From: Gemmatimonadales bacterium
Lineage (GTDB): Bacteria > Gemmatimonadota > Gemmatimonadetes > Gemmatimonadales > GWC2-71-9
Assembly: GCA_036279355.1 (NCBI GenBank)
Contig: DASUJH010000033.1
Span: 1-59,364 of the forward strand
Direction of reading: 5' to 3'
DNA length: 59,364 nt
Every line of letters begins with the position of its first letter. The first letter of the stretch is position 1. Shown here piece after piece: positions 52,301-59,364 of the stretch. The position numbers and the translations under genes are program-made. The notes beneath the pieces were generated by a model. It saw nothing but the letters and a program-made list of their open reading frames with translations. It was not told where the DNA came from and made no database searches.

Positions 52301-53726
52301 GCGGGCCCGCGCCGACAGCGCCGACTTGAGCATCCTCGAAGCGGTCTCGAGCGGAATCCGCGACGTCCAGGGCCAGCTCGTGGCCGAAGCGACCATTCAA
52401 GGGACCTGGGACGATCCGCAGGTGAGCGGCTCGGCCAGCGTGAGCCGCGGTGCGATGACGATTCCGGGCATCGGCGTCCGCTACGCGGCCATTCTGGGGC
52501 GCGCCGAGTTCCGCCGCGACTCACTGCTCATCCCGTACGCACTGGTGACGAGCGGCGGTGGCACGCTCGAGATCACGGGCGGCATCCGGCTGGAGAACCT
52601 CTCGCGCCCGCTGCTGCACCTCGACCTCGAGGCCAACCAGTTCCGCATGCTGGACATCCGGAACTTCCTCGCGGCCACGGTGAGCGGCCACGTCGAGCTG
52701 CGGGGACCGGTGCTCAATGCCACGGCCACCGGGCACGCCACCGTGGATCAGGGAGTGCTCTACTTTGCCGACCTCGTCAACAAGAGCGTGATCGACCTCT
52801 CCGATCCCTCGATCGCCGACCTGGTCGACACCACGCTCATCCGCCAGCAGAATCTCGGGACCGGGTTCGAGAACCGTTTCCTCGATTCCCTCCGGGTGGA
52901 CAGCCTCCGGCTCGACATGGGGAACGGCGTGTTCCTCCGCTCCAACGAGGCCAACATCCAGCTCACCGGCCAGCTCACGCTCAACAAGGTCCGCCGCGAG
53001 TACCGCCCGGCGGGCACGCTCGAGGCCGTGCGCGGCATCTATACGCTCAAGATTCCGCCGATCACCCGCGACTTCACGGTCGACCACGGAACGGTGCGCT
53101 ACTTCGGCACCCCCGATCTCAACGCCGAGCTCGATATCGCGGCGGAGCACACGGTGCGAAGCCGGCAGGGCGACGAGATTCCGATCACGGCGCACATCAC
53201 CGGCACGCTCCGAGCACCCCAGCTCTCGCTCGAGAGCACCGCGGCGGGGCAGCTCTCGGAGACCGACCTCCTGTCGTATCTCGTCACCGGCGTGCCGGCG
53301 TCTGAGGCGGCCACCTTCGGGCAGCAGCAGGCGCTGAGTCTCGCGCAGTCGTACCTCGCGAGCGCCGCGTCGAGCGAGCTGGAGCGCGCGTTGATCTCGG
53401 ACCTGGGCGTGCCGATCGACTACGTCGAGATTCAGCCGGGGCTGGCGCAGGTGGGCGGCGGCGCCGCATCGCTCACCCGTCTTGCGTTCGGGTGGCGCAT
53501 CGGCCCCAAGACGTTCGTCACCCTGAACGCCGGGTACTGCTCCGGCCAGCAGACGACCACGAGCACGGTCAACTTCGGCGCGAGCCTCGAGTATCACTTC
53601 AGCCGCGCGTGGCGGGCGCAGACGAGCTTCGAGCCCACGTTCAGCTCCTGCATACCCGGGAATGCGACGAAGCTCAACAACAGCTACCAGATCGGCGCCG
53701 ACCTCTTCTGGCAGCGGGAGTTCTGA
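49314..53726 (+). CDS. tamB: TamB-like inner-membrane protein
   Basis: The 1470-residue protein has one N-terminal span (FLFVSLLGTIAAVLGVATALVL) and then a very long beta-rich periplasmic region of AsmA/TamB type (SGSFLYDLTIEHLVVRDTNG, PLYVGLRV-like and many repeated amphipathic strands). The C-terminal DUF490 domain spans about residues 1100-1470 (LRGTYTLK-type VRGIYTLKIPPITRDFTVDHG, TEHTVRSRQGDEIPITAHITG, LLSYLVTGVP, then YVEIQPGLAQVGGGAASLTRL). TamB bridges inner and outer membranes and moves lipids or helps TamA insert proteins. Its coupling to the Omp85 gene by a 1-nt overlap is the classical tamAB arrangement. Confidence 0.92.
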   Translation: MRRVLGHFLFVSLLGTIAAVLGVATALVLTPPGRDLLARTVSSELSRALNGSIEVGSISGSFLYDLTIEHLVVRDTNGVLLAALPKVRVGYRLPNLLAGRFVLSRLQVDQPVLQIIKHRNGRMNYEDVLGLGRTKGNTSPLIVFNDVRVRHGTLRLATPWSPPPSVDTQRERDSTLAAERAKPGRRIESSPEGLRRVIELAQLTAALPRIQISTPDRQAFALDLDTLAAYVSDPQIEVRDAAGRVRFPHDSVVFSLSRGALPHTRFSGGGAVTWPRDTALYDFEVVAPQASLADLRWISPKFPDMTGSAVVAAHSESGTRTAYVITDLHLRHGDERIDGGLTFVDDHRRGIGARDLHVTLRNLDVDKVRPFAPGLPFYGTVTGSLEASGFLDALNVRLDWDFTDAKVAGNPVSHLEGEGRVALGGKAGLAFDNFAVRQSDVDLGTVRRLAPAVILPGRLAASGTLDGPLHDVTFAGTARQQDDGRPPSELQGTVTLDTRGDTLGLTTDVALEPLSFAGIRRAFPSLTARGSVTGRVRLDGTLADLAVNASLSGEIGTIEAVGHATVLPPLWGADGLRLNFRSLNLAAVRDTGPPTLLNGTAVLTGTADSARAPEGQFMLALTRSRVSDYLLDTLTARGAVHDSVIALDTLAFRAAAVTVQGGGTLGWAPPHDGRMHFAFTADSLGIFDSLLASATGLAPDTAADSRPLGGAASGTVLLSGNLDSLAMNGTAAGRDLVWRRFRTPAATMAAAWDGGVRPRVTGSARVDSLLWGQRVFHDATAAVSGWADSLGWTGGVTIGTGVRSSLAAQGRWWKRDSTRGGIQVVAVDTLTARLAAHAWRLAAPATVTLSDSAPAVTPVTLNATDGSGRIRLSGRVPGERAGAVEIEAFGVGVRDLYGLLQKDTTGVSGVLGTSLRLAGTARMPVVKGTAWLEDLILGDFHAPFAHAIVDYADRRLHAHAGIFRTGNEVVEVNGELPLDLALTGATRRQLPGPLLVRARADSADLSILEAVSSGIRDVQGQLVAEATIQGTWDDPQVSGSASVSRGAMTIPGIGVRYAAILGRAEFRRDSLLIPYALVTSGGGTLEITGGIRLENLSRPLLHLDLEANQFRMLDIRNFLAATVSGHVELRGPVLNATATGHATVDQGVLYFADLVNKSVIDLSDPSIADLVDTTLIRQQNLGTGFENRFLDSLRVDSLRLDMGNGVFLRSNEANIQLTGQLTLNKVRREYRPAGTLEAVRGIYTLKIPPITRDFTVDHGTVRYFGTPDLNAELDIAAEHTVRSRQGDEIPITAHITGTLRAPQLSLESTAAGQLSETDLLSYLVTGVPASEAATFGQQQALSLAQSYLASAASSELERALISDLGVPIDYVEIQPGLAQVGGGAASLTRLAFGWRIGPKTFVTLNAGYCSGQQTTTSTVNFGASLEYHFSRAWRAQTSFEPTFSSCIPGNATKLNNSYQIGADLFWQREF

Positions 53727-53728
53727 GG

Positions 53729-54634
53729 GTGGCGCGCGCGCTCATCATCACCAACCCGGCCGCCGCGCGCACCGCGCCGCTCGCGATGGACGCGGTGCGC
53801 CGGGCGCTGCGCGCGGCGGGCTGGCACGCCGAGGTGTGCGCCACGGGGGGCCCGGGCGACGCGCGCCGCTTGGCCGAAGAGGGCGTGCGCGACGGCGTGG
53901 ACGTGGTCGCGGTGTTCGGTGGAGACGGCACCACCATGCAGGCTGCCGCCGCGCTCGTGGGGACCGAGGTGGCGCTCGGCGTGATCCCCGGCGGCACCGG
54001 CAACTTGCTGGCCGGCAATCTTCGCATCCCCACGTCGCCGGCGCGCGCCGCCCGCGTGCTCGCGCGGGGGCGCGCGCGCCCATTCGATCTCGGGCGGATG
54101 CAGCGCCCCGGCAGCACCGAATATTTCGCCGTCTGCTGCGGCGCCGGCATGGACGCGCGGGTCATGGCCGGCACCGCGTCCCATCACAAGCGGCGCTGGG
54201 GCATGGCCGCGTACGTGGCGACGACATTGCGGCTGATCGGGGACGTGCGCAGCACGCCGCACAGCGTGACGGTGGACGGCGTCGAGTACGAAGCCACCGC
54301 CGCAATGCTCCTCATCGCCAATTGCGGCGAGATCATCCCGCCGCTGGTGCGGCTCCGCTCCGGCATCGTGCCGGACGACGGATTGCTCGACGTGGTCGTC
54401 ATGCGTGCCGACACCGTGGGCCAGAGTGTCCGGGCCATCTGGGACCTCCTCCGCGAAACGCCGTCGACCGGTGGCCCCGAGGCGTACGTGGGGCACGCCC
54501 GCGGGCGCGAGATCCGGGTCGAGACGCTCGCACCGGAACCGGTGCAGCTCGACGGCGAGCTGGCGGGCGAGACCCCGTTCACGGCCACCGTGGTGCCTGG
54601 GGCCATCAAGGTCGTCGCACCGGACGCGGCGTGA
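53729..54634 (+). CDS. Diacylglycerol/lipid kinase family protein (YegS/DagK type)
   Basis: The 301-residue enzyme is a DAGK_cat-fold kinase. It starts at GTG 53729, 2 nt after tamB, and opens RALIITNPAAARTAP. The ATP-binding FGGDGTTMQAAAALVGT (GGDGT) and GVIPGGTGNLLAGN (GGTGN) are clear, and the C-terminal half has PDDGLLDVVV and the usual VQLDGELAGETPF. Members phosphorylate diacylglycerol, undecaprenol or other lipids on the inner membrane. Position after tamB fits lipid or outer-membrane maintenance. Substrate is unknown. Confidence 0.88.
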   Translation: MARALIITNPAAARTAPLAMDAVRRALRAAGWHAEVCATGGPGDARRLAEEGVRDGVDVVAVFGGDGTTMQAAAALVGTEVALGVIPGGTGNLLAGNLRIPTSPARAARVLARGRARPFDLGRMQRPGSTEYFAVCCGAGMDARVMAGTASHHKRRWGMAAYVATTLRLIGDVRSTPHSVTVDGVEYEATAAMLLIANCGEIIPPLVRLRSGIVPDDGLLDVVVMRADTVGQSVRAIWDLLRETPSTGGPEAYVGHARGREIRVETLAPEPVQLDGELAGETPFTATVVPGAIKVVAPDAA

Positions 54635-54644
54635 TCAGCACGGT

Positions 54645-54686
54645 CGGGCCGGGCGCCGAGGCCCGGCCCGGGGTGTTCCCGTTTTT
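54645..54686 (+). terminator. Terminator after the tam/lipid-kinase unit
   Basis: CGGGCCGGGC (54645-54654) pairs with GCCCGGCCCG (54661-54670) across the 6-nt loop GCCGAG. After a short GC spacer a TTTTT run follows at 54682-54686. This is the best intrinsic-terminator match in the window and ends the tamA-tamB-kinase transcript. Confidence 0.7.
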
Positions 54687-54783
54687 GACAGCCGGTACTA
54701 GTTTCACAACTGCTCGCGGATCATAGGGATCATCCCCGCAATCGTTTTCCTCCCAGCCGGGAGAGCGGCTGGACGTGGTGTCG

Positions 54784-56130
54784 ATGGCTGATTCAGTTCT
54801 CCTGATTGACGACGATGTCGATGTGCTCCGCGCCATCGGCAGCTACTTCGAGCGGGTGGGATACGAAGTCACCCGCGAGCTGAGCGGCGAGGCCGGGCTC
54901 GCCACCTTCGAGCGCCTGCGCCCGGAGGTGGTGATCCTCGACCTCCGCCTGCCCGGCATGGACGGCATGGAGGTGCTCGAGCACCTTCGGCTTCGCGACG
55001 CCGCCGTCATCCTGCTCACCGGCAACACCGACGTCTCCACCGCCGTCCGTGCCATGCAGCTCGGTGCCGAGAATTTTCTCACCAAGCCGGTGGACATGGC
55101 CCACCTGGCCGCCGCCACCGCGCGCGTCGCCGACAAGGTTCGGCTCCGCCGGGTGAACGAGGCATTGCTGGAGCAGAGCGCCCCCGGCCACGGCCTCGAC
55201 TCCCTCGGCAGCTCCTCGGCCATGCAGGAGTTCGGGCACCAGGTTTCGCTGCTCGCGCAGAGCGAGCGGACCACGGTGCTCCTCAACGGCGAGAGCGGCA
55301 CCGGCAAGGGCTGGGTGGCGCGAATGATCCATGACCTGAGTCCGCGGGCCCGCGCGCCGTTCGTGGAGGTGAACTGCGCGGGCCTCAACGCCACCTTCCT
55401 CGACTCCGAGCTGTTCGGGCACGAGAAGGGTGCGTTCACCGACGCCAAGGACCGCAAGCAGGGTCTCTTCGAGATCGCCGACCGCGGGACGATTTTCCTG
55501 GACGAGATCGGCGACCTGGCGCCCGAGCTGCAGCCCAAGCTGCTCAAGGTGCTCGAGACCAAGACTTTCCGGCGCCTCGGCGGCACCCGCGAGCTCACCG
55601 TGGACGTGCGCCTCATCGCCGCGACCAACAAGACGCTCCAGACCGAAGTCGAGGCGGCCCGCTTCCGCGAGGACCTGTACTACCGGCTGAGCGTCATGCC
55701 GCTCACGCTGCCGCCGCTCCGCGAGCGCTCGCGCGAAGACCGCCTCGCGCTCATCACCCGGATCCTGAACGACCTGAGCAAGGAGCTGCCCGAGAGCCCG
55801 TCGGTGCTCTCGAGCGAAGCGCTCGAGCGGCTCCTGGGTTATGCCTGGGCCGGCAACGTGCGCGAAATGCGCAATGTGCTGGAGCGCGCGATGATCCTGG
55901 GGCGGGGGCAGCAGACCTTGAGCGTGGAGCACCTGCCCGGCGAGTTCCGCGCCCGCCCCGGCATCGGCGATCGGCGCCACACGCCGCTCAGCCTGGACGA
56001 TCTCGAGCGGCAGCACATCGAGCGCACGCTCAAGCACCACAGCGGCAACCGCACCCGCGCGGCGCTCGAGCTCGGTATCTCCCGTGCGACGCTCATCAAC
56101 AAGATCAAGCGGTACAGCATCTCGGCCTGA
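54784..56130 (+). CDS. NtrC-family sigma-54-dependent response regulator (GAFTDA variant)
   Basis: The 448-residue regulator has three domains. The receiver (residues 1-120) keeps LIDDDVDVL, the phospho-acceptor Asp53 in VVILDLRLPGMDG and the KP of FLTKPVDM. The AAA+ domain (about 150-370) has Walker A NGESGTGKGWVARMI, Walker B GTIFLDEIGDL and the arginine finger region FREDLYYRLSVMPLTLPPLRER. The Fis-type helix-turn-helix (about 400-448) has LELGISRATLINKIKRY. The sigma-54 contact loop, usually GAFTGA, reads GAFTDA (216-221). No sensor kinase gene is adjacent. A TTGACA at 54685 lacks a good -10. I chose ATG 54784; GTG 54775 and 54778 are possible. Confidence 0.92.
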   Translation: MADSVLLIDDDVDVLRAIGSYFERVGYEVTRELSGEAGLATFERLRPEVVILDLRLPGMDGMEVLEHLRLRDAAVILLTGNTDVSTAVRAMQLGAENFLTKPVDMAHLAAATARVADKVRLRRVNEALLEQSAPGHGLDSLGSSSAMQEFGHQVSLLAQSERTTVLLNGESGTGKGWVARMIHDLSPRARAPFVEVNCAGLNATFLDSELFGHEKGAFTDAKDRKQGLFEIADRGTIFLDEIGDLAPELQPKLLKVLETKTFRRLGGTRELTVDVRLIAATNKTLQTEVEAARFREDLYYRLSVMPLTLPPLRERSREDRLALITRILNDLSKELPESPSVLSSEALERLLGYAWAGNVREMRNVLERAMILGRGQQTLSVEHLPGEFRARPGIGDRRHTPLSLDDLERQHIERTLKHHSGNRTRAALELGISRATLINKIKRYSISA

Positions 56131-56139
56131 GGAGGTCGC

Positions 56140-56319
56140 ATGGGCGAGCATGAGGTCAAGGAGCACGATGCGATGCGCTGCCGCGCCTGCGACCGCGAGG
56201 AGCGCGCCTCCGAGGGCTACCCCTGCACGGATTGCGGGACGTTCATCTGCCTCATCTGCACCTTTCGCGGCGTGACCCGCTGCGCCGCGTGCTCCGCCAA
56301 GGCCCAGTCGACCACCTGA
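56140..56319 (+). CDS. 59-residue protein with four CxxC pairs (zinc-binding)
   Basis: A GGAGG Shine-Dalgarno sequence (56131-56135) lies 4 nt before ATG 56140, and 9 nt separate it from the regulator stop. The 59 residues contain exactly eight cysteines in four CxxC pairs: CRAC (14-17), CTDC (29-32), CLIC (37-40) and CAAC (48-51). This fits two zinc knuckles of treble-clef or B-box/zinc-ribbon type. No other domain is visible and the family is not recognised. It shares 31 nt with the NlpC/P60 frame if that protein starts at GTG 56289. A role in the same transcript as the regulator is likely, but its function is unknown. Confidence 0.75.
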   Translation: MGEHEVKEHDAMRCRACDREERASEGYPCTDCGTFICLICTFRGVTRCAACSAKAQSTT

Positions 56320-57119
56320 CCACCACCGCCGTCGCCGTCGCAGCTTTCGCACCGCTCCTCGCGGAGCCCGCGGTGCGTGCCGAGCAGGTGAGCCAGCTCG
56401 TCCTGGGCGAGACGGCCGCCGTGCTCGAGAGCCGCGGCGACTGGCGGCTCCTCCGCGGACACACCGACGGCTACGGGGGCTGGGCTCACCGCGGCTACCT
56501 GCGCGAGCTGGCCGATGCCGACGCGGCGCGCTGGGCGGCCGATGCCGCAGGGTACAGCGAGGGCGCCGAGATCGACGCCGATGGTGCCACGGCGCGACTG
56601 CCGCTGCGGGCGCGTGTGCGATTGGGAGCGGCTGGAGGCGCGGGCGACACGAAGGTCGGTCTGCCCGACGGGCGCGAAGGCCGCGTGCTTCGTGGATCGG
56701 TCCGCCCGCTCGCGGAGATCGTGGCAGGTGCGCGGCGGCTCCCGCCCGAGGAGTGGGCCGCGCTGCATTTCATGGGGGCGCCGTACCAGTGGGGCGGAGT
56801 CACGCCGTGGGGTGTGGACTGCTCCGGCCTGGTGCAGACCACGTTCGCCGCGCGCGGCGTGGCGCTGCCGCGCAACTCGTCCCAGCAGATCGGGGCCGGC
56901 GCTCCGGTGGACGCGGCCGCCATCCGCCCGGGCGATCTCATCTTTTTCCGGAGCGAATCCGGCACCCACATCAACCACGTCGCCTTTGCCGCGGCGGATC
57001 ACATGCTGGTCCACGCGACGCTCGCGCGCGGCGGCGTGGTGCGCGAGCCCTGGGGCCCCGGCACCCGCGCGGCGGTGCTGCGCGAGCGGCTGGCCGGCGT
57101 GCGCCGTATCGCGCCGTGA
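56289..57119 (+). CDS. NlpC/P60-family peptidase with SH3-like domains
   Basis: The protein of about 276 residues has an N-terminal SH3-like region (AEPAVRAEQVSQLVLGETAAV and DWRLLRGHTDGYGGWAHRGYL), then a second SH3-like part (AGGAGDTKVGLPDGREGRVL) and the NlpC/P60 core. The catalytic Cys is in GVDCSGLVQTTF, and the His in NHVAFAAADHMLVHATL. These YkfC-like enzymes cut the gamma-D-Glu-diamino acid bond of peptidoglycan peptides. No signal peptide is seen, consistent with cytoplasmic muropeptide recycling. The start is uncertain: GTG 56289 is the nearest in-frame candidate, with CTG later, and it overlaps the four-CxxC gene. Confidence 0.85.
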   Translation: MLRQGPVDHLTTTAVAVAAFAPLLAEPAVRAEQVSQLVLGETAAVLESRGDWRLLRGHTDGYGGWAHRGYLRELADADAARWAADAAGYSEGAEIDADGATARLPLRARVRLGAAGGAGDTKVGLPDGREGRVLRGSVRPLAEIVAGARRLPPEEWAALHFMGAPYQWGGVTPWGVDCSGLVQTTFAARGVALPRNSSQQIGAGAPVDAAAIRPGDLIFFRSESGTHINHVAFAAADHMLVHATLARGGVVREPWGPGTRAAVLRERLAGVRRIAP

Positions 57120-57144
57120 GCGGCGGGCCGGTACCATTCGCGCC

Positions 57145-57840
57145 ATGAGCCACAAGCTCGTGCTGTTCGACATCGACGGCACCATCCTGCTCACCGCCGG
57201 CGCCGGCCGCCGCGCGATCACGGCCGCCCTCGGTGAGGCGATCGGCGATCACGCCGCCTTCGAGCGGATCAGATTCGACGGCAAGACCGATCCCCAGATC
57301 ATCGCCGAGCTGCTGACGGCCGCGGGGCACCACCCGCCGCACAACGCCGGCCGCGTGCGGACCCTCTGCGAGCGCTACGTCGCGCTGCTCGAGCGCGAGC
57401 TCCAAGTGACGATCGGCACCCGGCTCATGCCCGGCTTTCCCGCCATCCTCGACCGGCTCGAGGCCCACGACGGCGTCGTGCTCGGACTCCTCACCGGCAA
57501 TCTCGCGCGCGGCGCCGCGCTCAAGCTGCGGGCGGCCGGCATCGACCCCGCGCGTTTCCGGATCGGCGCCTTCGGCTCGGACGCGGCCGACCGGCCCGAG
57601 CTGCCGGCCATCGCCGCCCAGCGCGCCGCGCCGCTCTTCGGCCGAACACCCGAGGGCAGCGATGTCGTCATCATAGGCGACACCCCGGCCGACATCGCCT
57701 GCGGCGGCAATATCGGCGCGCGTGCCGTCGGCGTCGCCACCGGGAGCTTCACCGCAGCCGAGCTGGCCGCCTGCCATCCGCACGCGGTGTTCGAGGATCT
57801 CGCGGACACCGGGCGCGTGCTCGACGCGATTCTCGCCTGA
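57145..57840 (+). CDS. HAD-superfamily phosphatase, phosphoglycolate phosphatase-like
   Basis: The 231-residue enzyme starts at ATG 57145. Motif I is VLFDIDGTILLTAG (DxD intact), followed by a helical cap (residues 15-90), GLLTGNLARGAALKL (motif II), a Lys-less motif III segment RPELPAIAAQRAAP and motif IV VVIIGDTPADIACG. Gph-type enzymes hydrolyse 2-phosphoglycolate to glycolate, which is the substrate of the glcDEF enzymes in this window, but the specificity is not proven. It lies 25 nt after the NlpC/P60 gene. Confidence 0.83.
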   Translation: MSHKLVLFDIDGTILLTAGAGRRAITAALGEAIGDHAAFERIRFDGKTDPQIIAELLTAAGHHPPHNAGRVRTLCERYVALLERELQVTIGTRLMPGFPAILDRLEAHDGVVLGLLTGNLARGAALKLRAAGIDPARFRIGAFGSDAADRPELPAIAAQRAAPLFGRTPEGSDVVIIGDTPADIACGGNIGARAVGVATGSFTAAELAACHPHAVFEDLADTGRVLDAILA

Positions 57841-57842
57841 CC

Positions 57843-58634
57843 GTGGCCGACAAAACCAACGCGGAGCCGGTCGCCCCAGAGGCCTCCGAACCGGGTGGTG
57901 GCTTGCGAGTGCCCGAGCTGGGTCCGTCGCTCGGCCACCTGTGCGCGCCGCCCGATGCCGTGCCACCGCCCGGCCGGTGGATTCGGCTCGACGATCTGCG
58001 GCTCGAGCTGGCGACGCGCCTCTTCGAGCTGGCCGGCGCTGCGCGCGGCTTCGCCTCTGCCGGCGACCGCGCGGGCGCCATCGCATCGCTCAACCGCGTC
58101 GCCTGGCTCTCCGAGTGGGAGCGCACCGTGCGCGCGGCGACCGCTCGTCTCGCCGGCATCATCGAGGCCCGCCTCAACGCGGCCGCATCCGAGGCCCGGC
58201 TCCCCGGCAAGCGGCGCCTTGCGCTCGCGCTCACCGACGCCGATCGCCGCGCGCTGACCGGCCGGCTGGGCAGCGGCGGACTCGCGTTCGTGCAGAGCCT
58301 CGACGCGCTGGAGAGGACGGTTCCGGCCGCGATTTCGCCCGGCGCGCGCGGCGCCGCAGCGGAGGCCGAATGGCGGGATGCGCTCACCGCGTCCGCACGC
58401 CGGCTCGAGTCGGCGTGGCTCGCGCTCGAGACGGCGGCCGATCGCGAGCAGACCGCCTGGGCAGCGGAGGTCGAGCGGGTGCGCGCCTGGCGCCGGCCGA
58501 CGCGCTGGCTCTGGATCGCCACGGCCGGCGTGCTCATCGTCGCCGCCTACCTGGGGCTTGTGTTCGGGGGCTATCTGCCGGTGCTGGGTCCGCTCCGCGG
58601 ACTCGCCCAGGCGTGGTGGCGGCACCTTCCGTAG
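57843..58634 (+). CDS. Hypothetical protein with one C-terminal membrane span
   Basis: The 263-residue frame starts at GTG 57843, 2 nt after the HAD gene, so it is translationally linked. The first 45 residues are acidic and Pro/Gly-rich. A long helical region (about residues 48-215, such as LATRLFELAGAARGFASAGDRAGAIASLNRV) follows, then one span (WLWIATAGVLIVAAYLGLVFGGYL) and a short tail. The protein would lie in the cytoplasm with a C-terminal anchor. I do not recognise a family. Ala/Leu/Arg richness is high but matches the genome. Confidence 0.6.
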   Translation: MADKTNAEPVAPEASEPGGGLRVPELGPSLGHLCAPPDAVPPPGRWIRLDDLRLELATRLFELAGAARGFASAGDRAGAIASLNRVAWLSEWERTVRAATARLAGIIEARLNAAASEARLPGKRRLALALTDADRRALTGRLGSGGLAFVQSLDALERTVPAAISPGARGAAAEAEWRDALTASARRLESAWLALETAADREQTAWAAEVERVRAWRRPTRWLWIATAGVLIVAAYLGLVFGGYLPVLGPLRGLAQAWWRHLP

Positions 58635-58729
58635 CTGCCCGATCCCTTGCCGGCATCGCACTCGATCGCCTCTTCCAAATCCGATAGCCGCACTCTACTT
58701 TCAGGCACCTTAATGCAAACCGGTTGGAA

Positions 58730-59364
58730 ATGGTTCTCAGCGGTGCAGGTGCTAGGATCGTGGTCGCGGCGGCTATGGCCGTGCTCCAAGCGCAGGGCGG
58801 GCCGGCGCAGGCGCCGACCGTTCGGCGGGTGGCGTCCACCGCCGTTCTTGCCGCGCAGGAGTATCGGTCGGGAATCAGGAACGGGCGGGTGGTGGCACCC
58901 GCAGAAGTAGAAGAGGCGAAGCTCTTCCTTTCAGAGGCCCGTCGGAGCGCCGGTCTTCTGCCGGCAGACGGCAACCAGGCCGTCATCGCCTCGATCGATT
59001 CGCTGCTCGGCCTCGTCGGCGCGACCGCTCTGCCCGATTCCCTCGACGCCCGCGTCCAGCGCTTCACTGCCGCCCTTGCGAGCCGGTTCGGCGTGTCGCT
59101 CGTCGACGTTCCGGCCACCGCGCCGTCGCTCGCGCGGGGCGCAAAGGTGTATCAGGAGAACTGCGCAGGGTGTCACGGCTCCGCCGGGCGCGGCGATGGC
59201 CCCCTCGCCGCCGGGCTCGAGCCCAAGCCGGCCAACCTGACGGACGCCGCAGCGCTGAGCGGCGCATCGCCGCTCGACTTCTATCGCCGCATCGCCATCG
59301 GCGTCGCGGGCACCGCGATGCCGGCGTTCGAGACCCGACTCTCCGCTCAAGACCGGTGGGCCGC
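58730..59364 (+). CDS. Cytochrome c/FTR1-type iron permease, N-terminal part (cut by window edge)
   Basis: The frame is open from ATG 58730 to the end of the window (211 codons) with no stop, so the protein is incomplete. A hydrophobic N-terminus (IVVAAAMAVLQAQ) may be a signal. An alpha-helical domain (ASTAVLAAQEYRSGIRNGRV and ALASRFGVSLVDVPAT) follows, then a class I cytochrome c domain: haem motif CAGCH (145-149), GRGDGPLAAGLEPKPANL and GTAMPAFE with a likely Met ligand. This order is typical of cytochrome c/FTR1 fusions in which a seven-span Fe permease would follow, but the permease itself is not in view. Confidence 0.8.
   Translation, partial: MVLSGAGARIVVAAAMAVLQAQGGPAQAPTVRRVASTAVLAAQEYRSGIRNGRVVAPAEVEEAKLFLSEARRSAGLLPADGNQAVIASIDSLLGLVGATALPDSLDARVQRFTAALASRFGVSLVDVPATAPSLARGAKVYQENCAGCHGSAGRGDGPLAAGLEPKPANLTDAAALSGASPLDFYRRIAIGVAGTAMPAFETRLSAQDRWA

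Overview
The window is 59.4 kb of very GC-rich bacterial DNA, densely packed with genes and carrying no rRNA, tRNA or ribosomal-protein marker. The envelope is clearly diderm: a secretin, a TamA/BamA-type Omp85 protein next to a TamB-type protein, several lipoproteins, a PBP4-type D-Ala-D-Ala carboxypeptidase and a peptide-binding lipoprotein. The mix of a one-cluster Tad pilus locus, a cytochrome c-FTR1 iron permease, GlcDEF and many large GT-C-like membrane proteins fits a soil bacterium of Gemmatimonadota type. This assignment is an inference from gene flavour, and other soil diderms (Acidobacteriota, Myxococcota) are not excluded.

Layout. 1-10.7 kb: a surface-glycan or lipid-glycosylation block (CapA-like protein, two family-2 glycosyltransferases, three large GT-C-like membrane proteins in overlapping order, a SAM methyltransferase), closed by a convergent membrane protein. 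10.7-25.1 kb: a complete Tad (Flp) pilus operon, preceded by a sigma-54-like promoter: flp, a small membrane ORF, cpaA, tadE, cpaB, cpaC, two tandem tadG genes, cpaE, cpaF, tadB, tadC, then DUF192, an AAA ATPase and a tandem-repeat membrane protein. 25.1-32.1 kb: M48 protease, a VWA protein and a MoxR-like ATPase split by an MFS transporter plus a kinase-like gene, and a Met-rich lipoprotein. 32.1-37.9 kb (minus strand): glcD-glcE-glcF-HAD phosphatase-ygfZ, a plausible phosphoglycolate/glycolate oxidation operon. 37.9-42.8 kb: a group-2 sigma factor with a clear promoter, a frameshifted membrane protein, aroB, a cobalamin adenosyltransferase and, divergently, a ferredoxin-NADP reductase. 42.8-47.0 kb: a peptide ABC binding protein and permease followed by dacB. 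47.1-54.6 kb: tamA-tamB-lipid kinase. 54.7-59.4 kb: an NtrC-type sigma-54 activator, a 59-residue four-CxxC protein, an NlpC/P60 peptidase, a Gph-like HAD phosphatase, an unknown membrane protein and the start of a cytochrome c-FTR1 permease cut by the window edge.

The most unusual signal is a family of GC-rich repeats: arrays of octamers of the type GGCGGWCR and roughly 80-nt near-perfect hairpins sharing a 29-nt core. One hairpin is intergenic, and another sits in frame inside glcF and is translated, as Rickettsia palindromic elements are. Octamer arrays bracket the MFS-kinase pair that separates the MoxR and VWA genes, and also occur at the start of dacB and in the variable N-terminus of cpaF. 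A separate 8-bp tandem duplication appears to have frameshifted the membrane gene next to aroB.
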